From: Cystobasidiopsis lactophilus
Lineage: Eukaryota; Basidiomycota; Agaricostilbomycetes; Agaricostilbales; Chionosphaeraceae
Assembly: GCA_001599975.1 (NCBI GenBank)
Contig: BCIO01000002.1
Location: 2,491,883-2,555,882 of the forward strand
DNA: 64,000 bases
Reading direction: 5' to 3'
The number at the start of each line of letters is the position of its first letter. Position 1 is the first letter of the stretch. The notes under the pieces were generated by a model that was not told where the DNA came from, did no database searches, and saw nothing but the letters and a program-made list of their open reading frames with translations. Of this stretch, positions 22,828-34,643 are shown in pieces. A program made the position numbers and the translations under genes.

Positions 22828-25692
22828 TCAGTCACCGTCCTCCTCCTCCTCCTCCTCTTCGCTGTCAGTCATAGGCTTCATGGCGCCCTTCTTGCCCTTC
22901 TTGCGCTTCGGGACCTCGTCCTCGTCCTCCTCGCTGCTGTCATCAGCCTCGCGGTTCCTGGCGCCCTTGCTCGACCCAGACTTGGCCGCCTTGGCCTTTT
23001 CCTCTCTCGCCGCCTGAGCCTTCTCTGCGGCTTCTTGTTTTTTGAACGCAACGGCTTTGACAATGTCTTGTGCGAATCGTTTGATCCACTGCTTGAGGTC
23101 GTTGTGGAACGAAGATCGGACGCTAGGCTTGAGGCCATTGCGCTTGTTGAATTGCTTCGACTGGTCGGCGTCGGTCGTCAGCACGTCGTCGAGCTGCAGG
23201 TTGGCAGACGTTAGCCACACTGGACGCAAAAATGAGATAGAAAACCCAACGTTATCGATCCACAGCTGGAAAGTGTCGATATCCCCCACTGCAGCGACCG
23301 CCGTGGTTCTGAATCGGGAATACCTTCCGGACTTTGGCCCACCCAACTGGATACCAGGCGTTTTGAAAAGCTCCTCGTTTCGCTCCGTCTCGTCGATGCT
23401 GTCATGGTAAGGCGCCGCCCGAAGCAGGTTCATGAGAGGGTGGTGGAGTGGAACTCCGACCTGAGCTGCAGCCTGAAAATGCTCCAGCGCAGGTTCGCAG
23501 CCGCAACGTAGGGCACTGGTGATCAAAGGACCATTGTCGTTCAGAATGCCGTGCAGAAGAACAACCTATTTCGTGGCGAGATCAACATTTTCCACGCCCT
23601 TACTCTCCAGCAGAAAGGCTCACCTGCTGTACCTCGTTGTCGTCAGGGAACATCTTCAACAGCTTGTGACCCAGAAAGAACTCGTGGTCGCGAGTGGCGA
23701 CAGGCAGATTTGCAGCGCCAGTCACCGTAAAGGGGCGAACGAAGAAAGAGGAATCAAAGCGAGAGGGCTGAGAAACAACGTCCTTGATGCCGATTGCAGT
23801 GCAGACGCCCTGGCGGTAGGGCAAGCGCTTGACGACAAAGTTGCAGTCGAGGATCCGCTGGCGGACGACGGCGCGGAGATCTGGCTGCTCGTCGCACAGG
23901 AATTGGATACTGGAGCCGTGCGTGGGACTCTGCATCATCTTCTGGAGTGCCACAAGCACCATTTCGTCCGCCTCTTCGGGAAAGTTTTCGGTGGCGAAGC
24001 GGAGCACGGCGCGCAGGGGGAGGTTTTCCGTGAGCAAAGCAGCGATGTCCTCAGCTGAGACCTGGAGATCCAAGTCGGCGAGGTGCTGCAAGCAATTGTC
24101 ATAAGTGAAAGTCGCAGCAGCTGCGGCCGTTTGGTGAGCAAAACCCGTCCGGTTGAACAGCCTGAACCCGAAACGATTGGGGTCGCGGTCGTTGTCTTCA
24201 TAGCCGGCGAGAAAGAACAGCGCGCGTTTGGACATGAAGTGCAGGGTGGGGCGTCCGGTCAAAACCACTGGCAATTCGGTGAAGTGGTAAAGCAGAAATT
24301 GGGCGCGAGGAACGAAATGCTCGTTGGACATGTCGAGAAGGTACGAGATGACGACGTCTTCGAGGTTGAAGTCAAACTCGTGAGTCGAGCACAGGTCTTT
24401 GAGGAAAGAGAATTTCTCAGGCGTGAGGACGGTCACGGCAGTTTGTCCTTTGGGGAGGTGGATCTCGCCGTTGAGCAAGTCGCGAAAGTGGCGACCTGAG
24501 ATGACCAAAGACGGGTCCTTCTCCTTCAGCTCGTCGAGCTTCGTCTGGCGCTCGAGATCCGTTCTGTCGACCTCGAAGAGGGCCGCGTTGACGACGACGC
24601 TGAGCTCGTCATGACTGAGTTCGTACCCAAAGGCGAGCATGATGTCCAACAGCTCTGGACGCAGTCCTATGGCATCTGGAAGCCAGCAGTAGGGTTTTGG
24701 TTCAGCTGCTAAATTCAAGGCTCGGCAGTGCGTACCGGTCAAGTTCTTGCCCAAAGGGTCGTTGCTGCTGGTCAAAAACCGGCCGCGCTTGAAGATGTCT
24801 TCGATCTTTGCCCAAGCCGACTCTTCGGTCTCCGGCTCTGGCTCCTCCCCACCGAAGAGGTGGGCGTGTCGACCGAGCGAGCGGAACATCTGTCTGCGGA
24901 GCAAGCTCTGGGTGCTCGCGCCACCGGAGGCGATCCTAATCGAAGTGACTGATGAGCTGCTGAGGCATTGTGAAGGCGAAGTGCTTTAGCTCACCAAGCG
25001 TTCAAGACCCTGGCGTCCGATTCCTCAGGGCGGGTTGGGAACTCGCCGAACTGCTTCTGCGCGAGGCCCATGATGTACAGGAATGACTGCAAGGTGATCT
25101 TGCGGCCGAAGTATTGGCCCAGCCAGTCTGGTGCGCGGTCGAACTTGGCCATGCCGAGGAGCTGAACGGTGTAACGACAGAAGTGAGATCGCGTGAGGAC
25201 GACATCAATGGTCTCGATGTCACACAGTCTGGGCATGGCGAACAGCTGCAGCAGCCGGTCGCGTCGGTCGAAATGGTGCACGAGCCACACGAGGCGCAGG
25301 TACGAGTCGCGGGAGGCATCAAGCAGGCGCTTGGAGCAGGCGACCATGGCCTGAACGGAAGGCAGATCCAGGAAGGCGAAGATTTGCACCAGCAGCTCTT
25401 GCGAGAGGTGGTCAAAGGGGTTCGGGAGCGTCCAGTCGACTCGGTGGCCACCAGACTTCTTCTCTGCGTCGCCGCCCTCACTCGGGTCGTACTCGCCCTC
25501 GGAATCGCGCTCTTCCTTGTCCTCGTTATTCAGGCCCTGGCCAGAAACCCTGCGCTTCTTCTTGGTTGCCTTGGGAATGCCGTAATCGCCGTCTTGCTGA
25601 GGAGGCAGTGCGTCGCCGTCAGAGTCCGAGTTGTCAGCAAGACTCTTTTTCACAGGCTTTCGAGCTCTCGAAGAGCGGCGGAGCTCCGTCAT
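22828..25692 (-). CDS. F-box/ankyrin-like family protein D
   Basis: Fourth paralogue, the cleanest copy. Exons begin 25692-24995, 24935-24736, 24675-23624, followed by two more to the TGA at 22828; about 870 residues. The N-terminus is basic (RRSSRARKPVKK) and then Asp/Glu/Lys-rich. F-box near residue 95: FDHLSQELLVQIFAFLDL with VACSKRLLDASRD. Then HFDRRDRLLQLFAMPRLCD, AWAKIEDIFKRGRF, the hairpin RPELLDIMLAFGYELSHDE, DPSLVISGRHFRDLLNGE, LDLQVSAEDIAALL, LLHGILNDNGPLITSALRCG and KQWIKRFAQDIVKA, ending in a Lys/Glu/Ser tail with a run of Glu. It is the closest relative of E by eye. No frameshift or stop seen, so it should be functional. It is divergent from the dynein gene. Confidence 0.83.
22838..22860 (-). 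repeat. CTC/GAG triplet microsatellite in F-box D
   Basis: About seven copies of the triplet cct/ctc on the plus strand, coding for the Glu run just before the stop of F-box D. Such runs are prone to length change. Confidence 0.7.
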
Positions 25693-26062
25693 GGCTATTG
25701 AGCGTGGAGCTGTCAAGTTCGTTCACGACCGCTCGAGAGAAGGGAGACGAACTCGGCGGCAGGCAAAAGAATTGGGCAGGCAAGCACCCGACAAGCCTTC
25801 TCAGCGAGTTCTGAGACGCACACTCAGAGGTCAAGTGAGGCTGGATGGCAGTCCCGGAAGAACGGGCAAGAAAGGGGTCAGGTCTGTATGCGCATTTCAA
25901 GCCCGAGCGAGGGAAGCTTGTGGGCAGGGCGAAGATATGCTGCAGATTGTAAAAGAACTAATAATAGAGCTCTGTAACCACAAGAAGCCATGAGGGCTAC
26001 CTCAAGGGCTCGAAGGGGGACGAGTGAAGTGCCCTCCGCATCGACCAACGCCAGCGATCAAC
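25693..26062. promoter_or_regulatory. Divergent intergenic region, F-box D and dynein IC
   Basis: 370 bases between two divergent start codons; promoters of both genes by position. No motif I can name with confidence. Confidence 0.4.
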
Positions 26063-28618
26063 ATGGCGGCGGAACGGCGCAGTACGTCCCAGCCTCGTAC
26101 CGACCCACTTGCAGTGCTTATACAAAGTTACAGAGGCCGAGCTGGAGGCCAAACGCGCCAAGCTGGCCGAGTTGAGACGAGAGCGAGAAGCGCGAAGGGA
26201 CGCATTGGCAACTTCGGCGACGGCTTCCAGGGCTCCAGTATGACTCTGGTGTGCTTTGTTCGGCAAAATCATTCTTAAAGAGTTGATGGCAGACGCCGCT
26301 GGAGAAACCGGCTTCGTCCAAGGCCCAGCTGGACGACCTGATCTCTTCCTTGTTGTCGCCGTCGACTACATCGGCTTCCACCCGCTCAGCAACGCCTGCA
26401 GGGCTGCCAAATGACGAGGTGTCATTCTCAGTCTCGGGCCGCACTAGCAGAACCAGCGAAAAGGGCGTAGCTTCGGGCAGCGAGGATCATGGCGAGGTGT
26501 CATTCGCCGCCAGCGAGCAGTCAGTCCCCTGTTCATTTTAGACACCCTCTCGTGCCTTACATGACCAAGATATAACAGACAATATGCTTCTGCGGCATCG
26601 CTACCCCAGTTCACAGAGTCTTCGCAAGATCTATTCGAGCTGCCGCCGAGGGTCAGTGCAGACCATCTGCCCATGCTGATTCTTCCGTCTAATAGCAGTG
26701 TTTTCTAAAGCCCAAGATCACTTATGACAAGTCTGTGCAGACGGCCTTCTCGCAGTCGACCCAAGCCGACCTTTCAGACGATGACGAGGCTGGGGCCCGA
26801 GGCGGAGTCGACAAGGAGTCCACGGCCGAGCTGAGAGCTCGCCTCCTGAAAGAGTTCGAGGCAGAAAAGGCGCGGCTGGACGCGGATATCAGACTGGAAC
26901 GGCAAAAGCTCGAGGAGGAGCAACTGGCGGCCCGCTTGCAGGGCTTGGACCCGGACTCGCTCAGCAAGATCTACAGCTCGTCCGACTTTATGCTCTTCTT
27001 GGACTCCAGCACCAAAATCACCCAGCGGGCTATGAGCGACGGGTACGACTATTTGAAGGACTACTCGATCATGGGTGGCGCCAACTCGTCTGTCAAGTGA
27101 GCTGCTCTCTCCTGAGCCAATGGCGCCATACTCTCATCTTTACTTACTCAAAAATCCAGTGATGACATGGACGGCAAGCGAGTAATCTGTACCCAAACCT
27201 TCTCAGACGAAAGGTGGACCAAGAACAGGTCGGTCACTGCCGTCGACTGGTCGTCGAAGGTGAGACTTTTTACTCTTGTCGCATTATACTTGACACCAAT
27301 GCGACCGATCGTTGCAGTTCCAAGAGCTTTCTTGTGCTTCCTATACCAAGAACCCGGATGCGATTGACGACCCAGACGGCGTGGTCTGTGTCTGGAACTT
27401 GCACCTGCAAGAACGGCCAGAATACATCTTCCACTCACAGGTGCCCTTTATTTCTAGTGTCGTGGCTAATGCGGTTTCTAAAGTGGGTCTCACAGTCCGA
27501 CGTGCTCTCCGTCATGTTCTCGCCTTTCCACCCCAATCTCGTCATGGGCGGCACGTACTCTGGCCAGATCTTGCTCTGGGACACCCGGTCTCGCGCCCTT
27601 CCGGTCCTCAAGACCCCACTGTCCGCCTCAGGCCATACGCATCCCGTCTACTCCCTCAACATCACGGGCACCCAAAACGCCCACAACCTCGTTTCCGCTT
27701 CGACCGACGGCACGGTGTGCGCTTGGGTCCTCGACATGCTCGCCAAGCCGATCGAGACGCTCGAACTCACTCACTCTGGCCACACCAAGACGGACGAGGT
27801 GTCGATCACCACGTTGGCATTTCCGGCCAACGACGCTTCCACCTTTTGGACTGGCACGGAGGAAGGCCAGGTCTATATGGCCAACCGCTACGACGGTGCG
27901 GGCCACAAGGCGGGCTTAGTCCAGACCGAGATCTACAAAGGCCACTCTGGCCCAGTGCTCGGCCTCGACTTTCATCCTTCCCATGGCCCGATCGACTTCG
28001 GCGACCTGTTCCTGACCTGCGGCGTCGATTGGACCGCCAAGCTCTGGCGGACACGGACCAAACCGAACAACCCCACTTCGGCGCCCAACCCTTCCGCACC
28101 AACCGCAACAGCCAATGGCTCGAGCAGCAGCAAGAATGTGACTTCTGTGGCGCCCTTGCAAGCTTTTGAAGACGCAGACGATTATGTGTTTGATGTCAAG
28201 TGGCATCCGGCTCACCCCGCTGTTTTTGGCACTGTTGACGGCAGCGGCCGCTTCAACCTCTGGAACCTGAACGCCGATCTGGAGGTGAGTGCCTTCAACT
28301 GTGATCCTGACTTGGCTCATAAGACTCAATTGCGCGCTTCCAGGTGCCTCACGTGTCCACCAGTGTCAACCCTGCTGCCCCGAGAGCCCTGAACAAGCTC
28401 GTCTGGGAGAAGCGTACCGGCCGGCGGGCTGCAATCGGCTCGTCCGATGGCAAGGTGTATATGTGGGCTCCTTTTTCTGACCTTGGAACTGGCTTGGTGC
28501 TGACGGCGGGCGCAGCTACGACATTGGTGATCTCGCGAAGCCAAAGGAGAACGACTGGGATTCCCTGTTTGTTCACCTCTCCTTGCCCTGTCGTGGCTCA
28601 ACTGATCCTCGGTTGTGA
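26063..28618 (+). CDS. Cytoplasmic dynein intermediate chain
   Basis: WD40 scaffold of the cytoplasmic dynein motor that links heavy chains, light chains and dynactin. Ten exons: 26063-26081, 26134-26237, 26293-26519, 26579-26651, 26711-27096, 27160-27259, 27318-27440, 27496-28284, 28344-28462, 28516-28618; 2043 bases, 680 residues. The N-terminal coiled coil, MAAERRKAELEAKRAKLAEL, is the dynactin-binding start of the family. A Ser/Thr-rich linker leads to PKITYDKSVQT, the conserved light-chain-binding region (QSTQADLSDD resembles an LC8 site), and a second charged coil. WD repeats follow: KNRSVTAVDWSS, DGVVCVWNL, SVMFSPFHPNLVMGG, ILLWDTRS, VYSLNITG and LTCGVDWTAKLWR. The C-terminal YDIGDLAKPKENDWDSL matches the family end. 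Confidence 0.93.
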
Positions 28619-29156
28619 GCAGTCGAAGGTCGTTGGCCAGAATGACCAATCAAGACTATGGCATCTTGAAGTGAAGCACCGGGCACATCATCAATCCCCT
28701 TGGACTGGCTGTGTGACCAGCCCATCACGCTTTGCACTCGGCTTCTGTCTCTTGACCAGACGCGGTGCCTGTGAGGTTGGTTTCATGGTCACTTCAGCAG
28801 ACCAAAAGCTCAGTGTGCTGCAACAGCTTGGAGGTGGCAAAACGATCGGTCCTCAGCCCCACCTGTTGAAGCCTTACGGCGTGTTCTTTCGCTTCGTCTC
28901 GACCTGTATCAGTAGAAGAGCATGGGTTTGCGTCATGCCCATCTGGACAGGGCTGAAGATGCCGGCTCAAGTCGAATGGTGAAGGAGCCCAGCATCTTGT
29001 GCCGCGTTCCTTCACAAGTCCTTCCTTCAGTGAAGACAAAGAGCCATCCACGATGCAATAGCAAGCAAGAAACAGCGAAACAAACCAGCAGTGTTGACCC
29101 TCGTCCCGCGGGGCATATTTGCAATTGCAACTTGACCTTGCTCCATACAACTAGAA
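28619..29156. other. Intergenic region upstream of the ERG26-type gene
   Basis: 538 bases with no coding region I can support on either strand and no recognised repeat or RNA. Confidence 0.4.
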
Positions 29157-30577
29157 ATGGAGTCGTACGCTGTCATTGGCGGCGAAGGCTTTGTGGGCCA
29201 CGCGCTCGTTGCTGAGCTCCGCAAGCGCTACCCGCAAGCCGCGATCGCCTCGCTGGACTTGGTGCAGAGGCATGAGCCCTCGAGCTGGACGTTCAGCACG
29301 GTCGACATCACCAGCCTGGCCTCCGTCACCGATGCCCTGAAGAGAGCGGGCGCTACTGCCGTCTTCCACACCGCCTCGCCCCCAGGCTCGGGCTCCAGCA
29401 TGGAACTGTGCTCCGCCGTCAACGTAGATGGCACCAAGACGGTCATCCAAGCTTGCCAGGACGTGGGCGTGCGCAAGCTGGTCTACACCTCAAGCGGCGC
29501 CGTGCTTTGGAACCAGATCAGCCTCATCAACGTGGACGAGAGGCAGCCGTACCCGGAGGAGTTTGCAGATTACTATGGCCGAACCAAGGTGGGCCCACAC
29601 TTCGCTCTTTCTGCCCCTTGTCCGCGTGTGGCTCATGTGTGTTGCTCTCTTCTCATTTCCGTGTGCCATTAGGCAGAAGCAGAGAAGCTGGTCATTGCAG
29701 CCAACGGCCAACGAGGGCTGAGCACTTGCTCTGTCCGCCCATCTGGCATATTTGGGTTCGTTTGGCTTCAGCATTCTTGCGGAACGGACACCATCTGATG
29801 CGGTTCCACTTTGGTTTGGCGACGAACAGACCAGGGGATCGACAGATGCTGCCTGGCTTCATCCGCGTCCTCAAGAACAAGCAGACCAACTTCCAGATTG
29901 GCAACAACAAGAACCTCTTCGACTGGACGCACATCTCCAACATTGTGCACGGCCACATCCTGGCGATGGACAAGCTCGGCACCTCCTACTCGCACTCCCT
30001 GCTCAACGACCCGCTCCCGCCGCAACCTCACACCGTGCACCCAAGAGAGCTCCCGACTTCCATCAACCGCGTGGGCGACCAGTGGTGGGAGGGCGAGAAG
30101 GAGTTGTATGAGGTGGACTCGCTGTCCAAGGAGGGCGTGGACCAGCCGGTGCCGCTGCGGAGGAACCGGTTCGACCAATTCTTCAATCTCTCCATCAACA
30201 GCCCGGAAGCAACCATCCCCGTCGCCGGCCAGGTCTTCACCATCACCAACGGCGAGCCGACAGCGTTCTGGGACGTGGCTCGCTTCATCTGGTACCAATA
30301 CGGCGGGCACGAGGACCTCAAGCCCTGGGTGATCCCAAAGTCGCTCGGCCTCTTCTTCGCCGAGCTCGCGTACTTTTGGGGCTGGGTGAGGGGCAAGGAG
30401 GCTGGCCTCACCCCGGACCGGGTTCAATACGCCACCGCACATCGGTGGTTCAATATCGAAAAGGCCAAGAGGGTGTTGGGCTATGAGCCGGTCATTGGGC
30501 TGGAAGAGGGATTGACGCAGGCCATCAAGTGGATCAAGGACGAAGAGGCGCAAGGGCGGGAAGTGAAGTACGCTTGA
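29157..30577 (+). CDS. ERG26: Sterol-4-alpha-carboxylate 3-dehydrogenase (ERG26 type)
   Basis: NAD-dependent decarboxylating C-3 sterol dehydrogenase of ergosterol synthesis in the ER, working with ERG25 and ERG27. Three exons, 29157-29588, 29673-29755 and 29830-30577, give 420 residues. The Rossmann motif is VIGGEGFVGHALVAEL at the N-terminus, the 3-beta-HSD/SDR-extended pattern. The active site is YTSSGAVLW followed by YYGRTK (YxxxK, with the intron directly after the lysine). VRPSGIFGPGDRQMLPGF and DWTHISNIVHGHILAM are typical of the family. A late segment SLGLFFAELAYFWGWVRG may lie against the membrane. Middle residues 200-260 are longer than in many relatives. Other 3-beta-HSD-like enzymes are possible, but ERG26 fits best. 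Confidence 0.87.
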
Positions 30578-30673
30578 GCACGTCTCTGACCACAGACCGG
30601 CAGCGCGTCCCAGCCATTTCACGCTCTGTTGTTCCCGGCCAGCGAAAAACTTTTTTGCATTGATTTCTGCACG

Positions 30674-32773
30674 ATGCCATCCGAGAAGCCGTTCTCGTCT
30701 TACTCGCATCTGCTTGATGGCCGCTTGCTCAGGGCCCTAGCCCAGCAATGCTTCACCCATCCGACGCCCATCCAAGCTCGGATTTTGGAGGCAGCGCTCG
30801 AAGCGCCCAAAGACATCCTCGCCCGCTCCCGCACTGGCTCTGGCAAGACGCTGGCTTATGGCTTGTGCTTGGTGCAGACCATCCTGCAAATTAAGTCGGG
30901 CTTCAAGGCCACAGACGCGGGCTTGAACGGCGTGCGAGGGGTCGTGCTGGTTCCAACGAGGGAGCTGGCTGAGCAAGTGACCGGCCATCTGAGGAGTCTG
31001 TGCGAGGCGTTGGGCGACGAAGAGCTCGTCAAGGTCGCCAACATTGCGTCGGTCGAAGGGAGGAACGGCAAGAAATCCAGGTCGAATGCGGCAGGCATCA
31101 AATTGCAGAGGTGGGCGTCTTTGACTTTGGCCCTGGCACTCTAGCAATGGCTCACAACGAATCATGATCACAGGCTCATGCTGGCAGACAAGCCCGACAT
31201 CGTGGTCTCCACCCCGTCGCGCTGCCTAACGCACCTCGAGCAGGCCTCCTTCACGCTGGAAAATTTGGAGGCGCTGGTCATCGACGAGGCCGACCTCATT
31301 CTCAGCTACGGCCACTCGTCTGACGACATTGCTTCTATTCTCAACGGGCCATGGAAGCTGCCCACCGTGTACAGGCGGTTTTTGATGAGCGCGACCATGA
31401 CGGGCGAAGTGGAGACCCTGCAGGGCATCGTTCTGCAAGACCCAGTAGGCTGCCATTCCGCCTCCTATCTATTGTCACGCTTACATGAGATGCTTCAGAC
31501 TGTGATCATGATCAACGACGAGGACGACGCCTATGCGCGACTTTCGCAATACGCCGTTCGGTGGGTGGCACACCAGCTCTTGGTGAACTTCCTCCTGACC
31601 GAATTTCCTGCAGATGCTCCGAACTGGACAAGTTCCTCTTGATCTATGTGCTGCTCAAGCTCAAGCTCATCAAGGGCAAGATGCTCATCTTCGTGAACGA
31701 CATCGACCGTGGCTACAAGCTCAAGCTCTTCCTCGAGCGCTTCGGCCTCCGCTGTGGCGTCTTAAACTCGGAGCTGCCCTTCAACTCGCGGTTCCACGCT
31801 GTCCAAGAGTTCAACAGAGGCGTGTTCGACTACTTGATCGCAACGGACGACACTGGCGTCGACCCAGATCCGGAGGAGGCCAAGGAGCCAGAATGTGCGT
31901 CCGAGCATTTCCTCATTATTTGACAATGCGTCTGAGATGCTTGTCGAGTCGTACAGTAATCTCGACGCAAGTTTCAGAGGAGCCGGTGGCGTCCACGTCC
32001 AAGGCGTCGAAGCGCAAGCGCAAGGCCGCCACCTCCGGCGACTCCAAGACGGACTACGGCGTGTCTCGCGGCATCGATTTTGTGGACGTCTCCTGCGTGC
32101 TCAACTTTGACCTGCCCGCGGCCGCCAGGGCGTACACTCACCGCATCGGCCGCACGGCCCGAGCGGGCAAAGAGGGCATGTCTCTGTCTTTCATCGTCCC
32201 CAAGTCGTCTCTGGAGAGCAAACAATACAAGTGGGACGTGTCGCTGCCCAGCGCCAAGTACGACGAGCGGGTGTGGCGCAAGATCGAGAAGGACCAGAGC
32301 TCCAAGGGCGGGAGCATCAAGGAGTACAAGTTTGATATGAAGCTCGTTGAGGGCTTCAGGTATCGCATGGAGGACGGTCTGTCGGCGGTATCGAGGGCGG
32401 TGGTACGCGAGGCGCGCGTCAAGGAGATCAAGCAAGAGGTGCTCAACTCGGAAAAGCTCAAGGTGTGCCCTGCCTCAATCCGCTCCGAGCCGATGCTGAT
32501 CTGCTCCTTTCAAAGTCACATTTTGAGGAGAACCCACGCGACTTGGCCTACCTCCGCCACGACAAGCCGCTCCATAGCGCGCGGGTGCAGCCTCACCTCA
32601 AGCACGTTCCGAGCTACCTCGTCCCCAAACTGGTCTCGGTGTCTTCCGACTCGTCGAAGCAGGAGGTGACCACCACCAAGGAGGACCACCGGGTGTCCTT
32701 CCACAAGAAGCCGCGGCGGTCCGGGGGCGGCGGCAAAAAGGCGGACCCGCTGAAGACGTTCAAACGGAAGTAG
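30674..32773 (+). CDS. DBP9: ATP-dependent RNA helicase DBP9
   Basis: DEAD-box helicase of nucleolar 60S ribosomal subunit assembly. Six exons, 30674-31110, 31174-31444, 31499-31560, 31614-31894, 31972-32462 and 32516-32773, total 1800 bases, 599 residues, as in yeast Dbp9. Motifs in order: Q-motif with [14 protein letters not shown]; Walker [28 protein letters not shown] in [27 protein letters not shown]; and [10 protein letters not shown]. The insert between LIATDDTG and RGIDF carries [10 protein letters not shown], a basic tract common in Dbp9. The C-terminus is Lys/Gly-rich ([16 protein letters not shown]). The [19 protein letters not shown] segment is characteristic of the DBP9/DDX56 branch. 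Confidence 0.94.
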
Positions 32774-33194
32774 ACTGCTTTTCTTTGTCTGTTGCAATCC
32801 GATGCGTTTACAATGCAATACCGAAGGCCCAAAAGAAACGAGAGTATGGAAGGGGGGGAACGAAGAATAAATCAACATCGCTTGAGTGCGTACTTTTGCC
32901 AACTCGAACAGCCCTACAGAGTGAGAGGAGGGGAGGGACACGGAGAGATTAATGCGTCGCTGGCGTCGTATGCGCTTTTTGATGCGCTCGTAAACAGGTC
33001 TAAGGGGTCGTAAGGTCGTAGGAAAGATCGATGGATTGGGGTGGCGTTAGCATATCGCTGCAAGCGACGTTGTGTCAGTCTCTGCTACCACAAAGTAGGG
33101 TCGTAGACTTACTGCAACAGCATCCACCTCCGTAGCCGCTGGAAACCCTCGTAGAATGAGCCGGCGGCGAATTTAAGGCAGAAGCATAGAAAGC

Positions 33195-33827
33195 TCACTC
33201 GTAACCCATGCCGAATCCTCCTCCGCCCATCATCATTGGATCCATCATGGAGCCCATGTAGCCACCGCCGTACATTCCTGGCATCATCCCGCCCATCTGC
33301 AAGGGAATTGAGATTTGGTGGCAAATCGGCGAAAGGTGTGATCTTACCATTCCTGGCATCTGCTCGAGTCTGTCAGATAAAAGTTTCTCGAGCACATTGA
33401 AGGAGTAGGCATACCATGCCTCCGCCGTAAAGGCCCTGGTCCACGCCAAGTTCCTGGAAGATGAGTTGTGTTCGGAAGTTCAATTCTCGAGCAACTCACA
33501 GCGCCCCCTAGTGTTGCTGGCGCTGTACCCGGGTAATAACCAGATCCGTACATCTAATTATCGAATTGTAAGTTTCGCCAAAGCGGCCAAATGAGGAGGG
33601 ACTCGCAGGTGGGTACATGCTTCGAATCGTGAAAAACTCAGCCTTGTTCTCCTCCTCGAGACTTGGTCACTCACCCCATGCCTCCCATGCCCATCATTCC
33701 TGGATACATCCCCATTCCGCCCACTGTTTGATCAGGAACAAGGGGCAACGCAAGTGTAAGCAACGCAGGCGGGTCACTTTAAAGTGTACGACGCACTCAT
33801 GGGGTAACCGCCCATCATGTACGCCAT
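33195..33827 (-). CDS. Small Gly/Met-rich protein
   Basis: Unknown protein of 100 residues encoded by seven tiny exons of 31, 49, 13, 54, 39, 15 and 102 bases; lengths and phases agree. By my count 34 residues are glycine and 27 methionine, with tyrosine and proline making up much of the rest. Repeated pieces such as MMGGM, GMMPGMYGGGYMG and DPMMMGGGGFGMGYE occur. No signal peptide, membrane span or known domain is visible. The intron after the codon pair CCA CCT seems to start with GCGAGT (GC-AG). It begins MAY, as does the next minus-strand gene at 35139. Met-rich, disordered sequence could bind copper or form condensates, but this is speculation. Confidence 0.6.
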
Positions 33828-34643
33828 TTTGCAAAGTAGAGAAGAGAGAAGGGATCAAGAGAAGAAGAGAAGCGCGCCGAGCCAAGAGTTTGGTGGTGGC
33901 AGCCAGGGCGCCGGCTCGAAGTGTTGAGCCGCCTGTCTGGCCTGCGTCGTTCCAGGCCAGCTGTCTGGCCGACTGAATTTCAGAAGAACCAGGCTAGTTC
34001 TATCCAGGAACGCAAAGGGTGGACAGAAAGGTGGTGGTGGCAGTCAAAAATTGAAAAGGCTTTGGGGGCGCCGAACGAAGGCTAACCTGTGCAGGGTTCC
34101 GTCTACGCAGGGCATTTTGCTGTGAGCGGCGGGAGACCCCTTGACCGCCACAAGGACTGCGGTGTCAAATGCCCTGACACACTGCAACAGGTCCTTGACA
34201 TGCCAGATCGAGCATATCAGGTCTGTCTTGCGCGCAACCGACACACAGGACAGCCTTTGAGGTGTCTCCCCCGTACAAACGCGACCCAACACAGCCGTCT
34301 TGCATTGCCACGGCCCCGGAAACCCAAACATTGGACAGCGGACAGCAGAGTTGACTCAAGGCAACGGTACAGGAGCGGCGGGAGTACGAGTGACTAGCGG
34401 TGGAGTGCGGCAAAGTGGAGAGAAGCGCAAGAGTGCGCTTGAGCAGATGCACCGCTGAGCGAGGTGCAGACATGACTACGGGCACCGCCACGGTCGCGGC
34501 ACGAGACGCCTCGGCCAGACTCAGGCGGTCAGGCGGGCTGCAAAGCGAGTAAAACGAGCTCGGCAAACACATCGTTCGTCACAAGGGGAGATAAAGCGGC
34601 CTGGGAAGCGCCGTGATAACATGGTACCAGTAGTCACACTCTG
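33828..34643. other. Non-coding stretch between two small minus-strand genes
   Basis: About 816 bases. Open frames exist on both strands but none shows codon pattern, start context or similarity that would support a gene. It should include the promoter of the Gly/Met-rich gene. Confidence 0.4.

Noticed and set aside
9244-25692. Transposable-element explanation for the F-box array
   Set aside because: No terminal repeats, integrase, transposase or reverse-transcriptase motifs; copies keep introns, so they are not retrocopies.
34165-34572. Minus-strand frame of 135 codons in the gap between the two small genes
   Set aside because: No motif, no clear start context and a composition like chance translation of GC-rich DNA.
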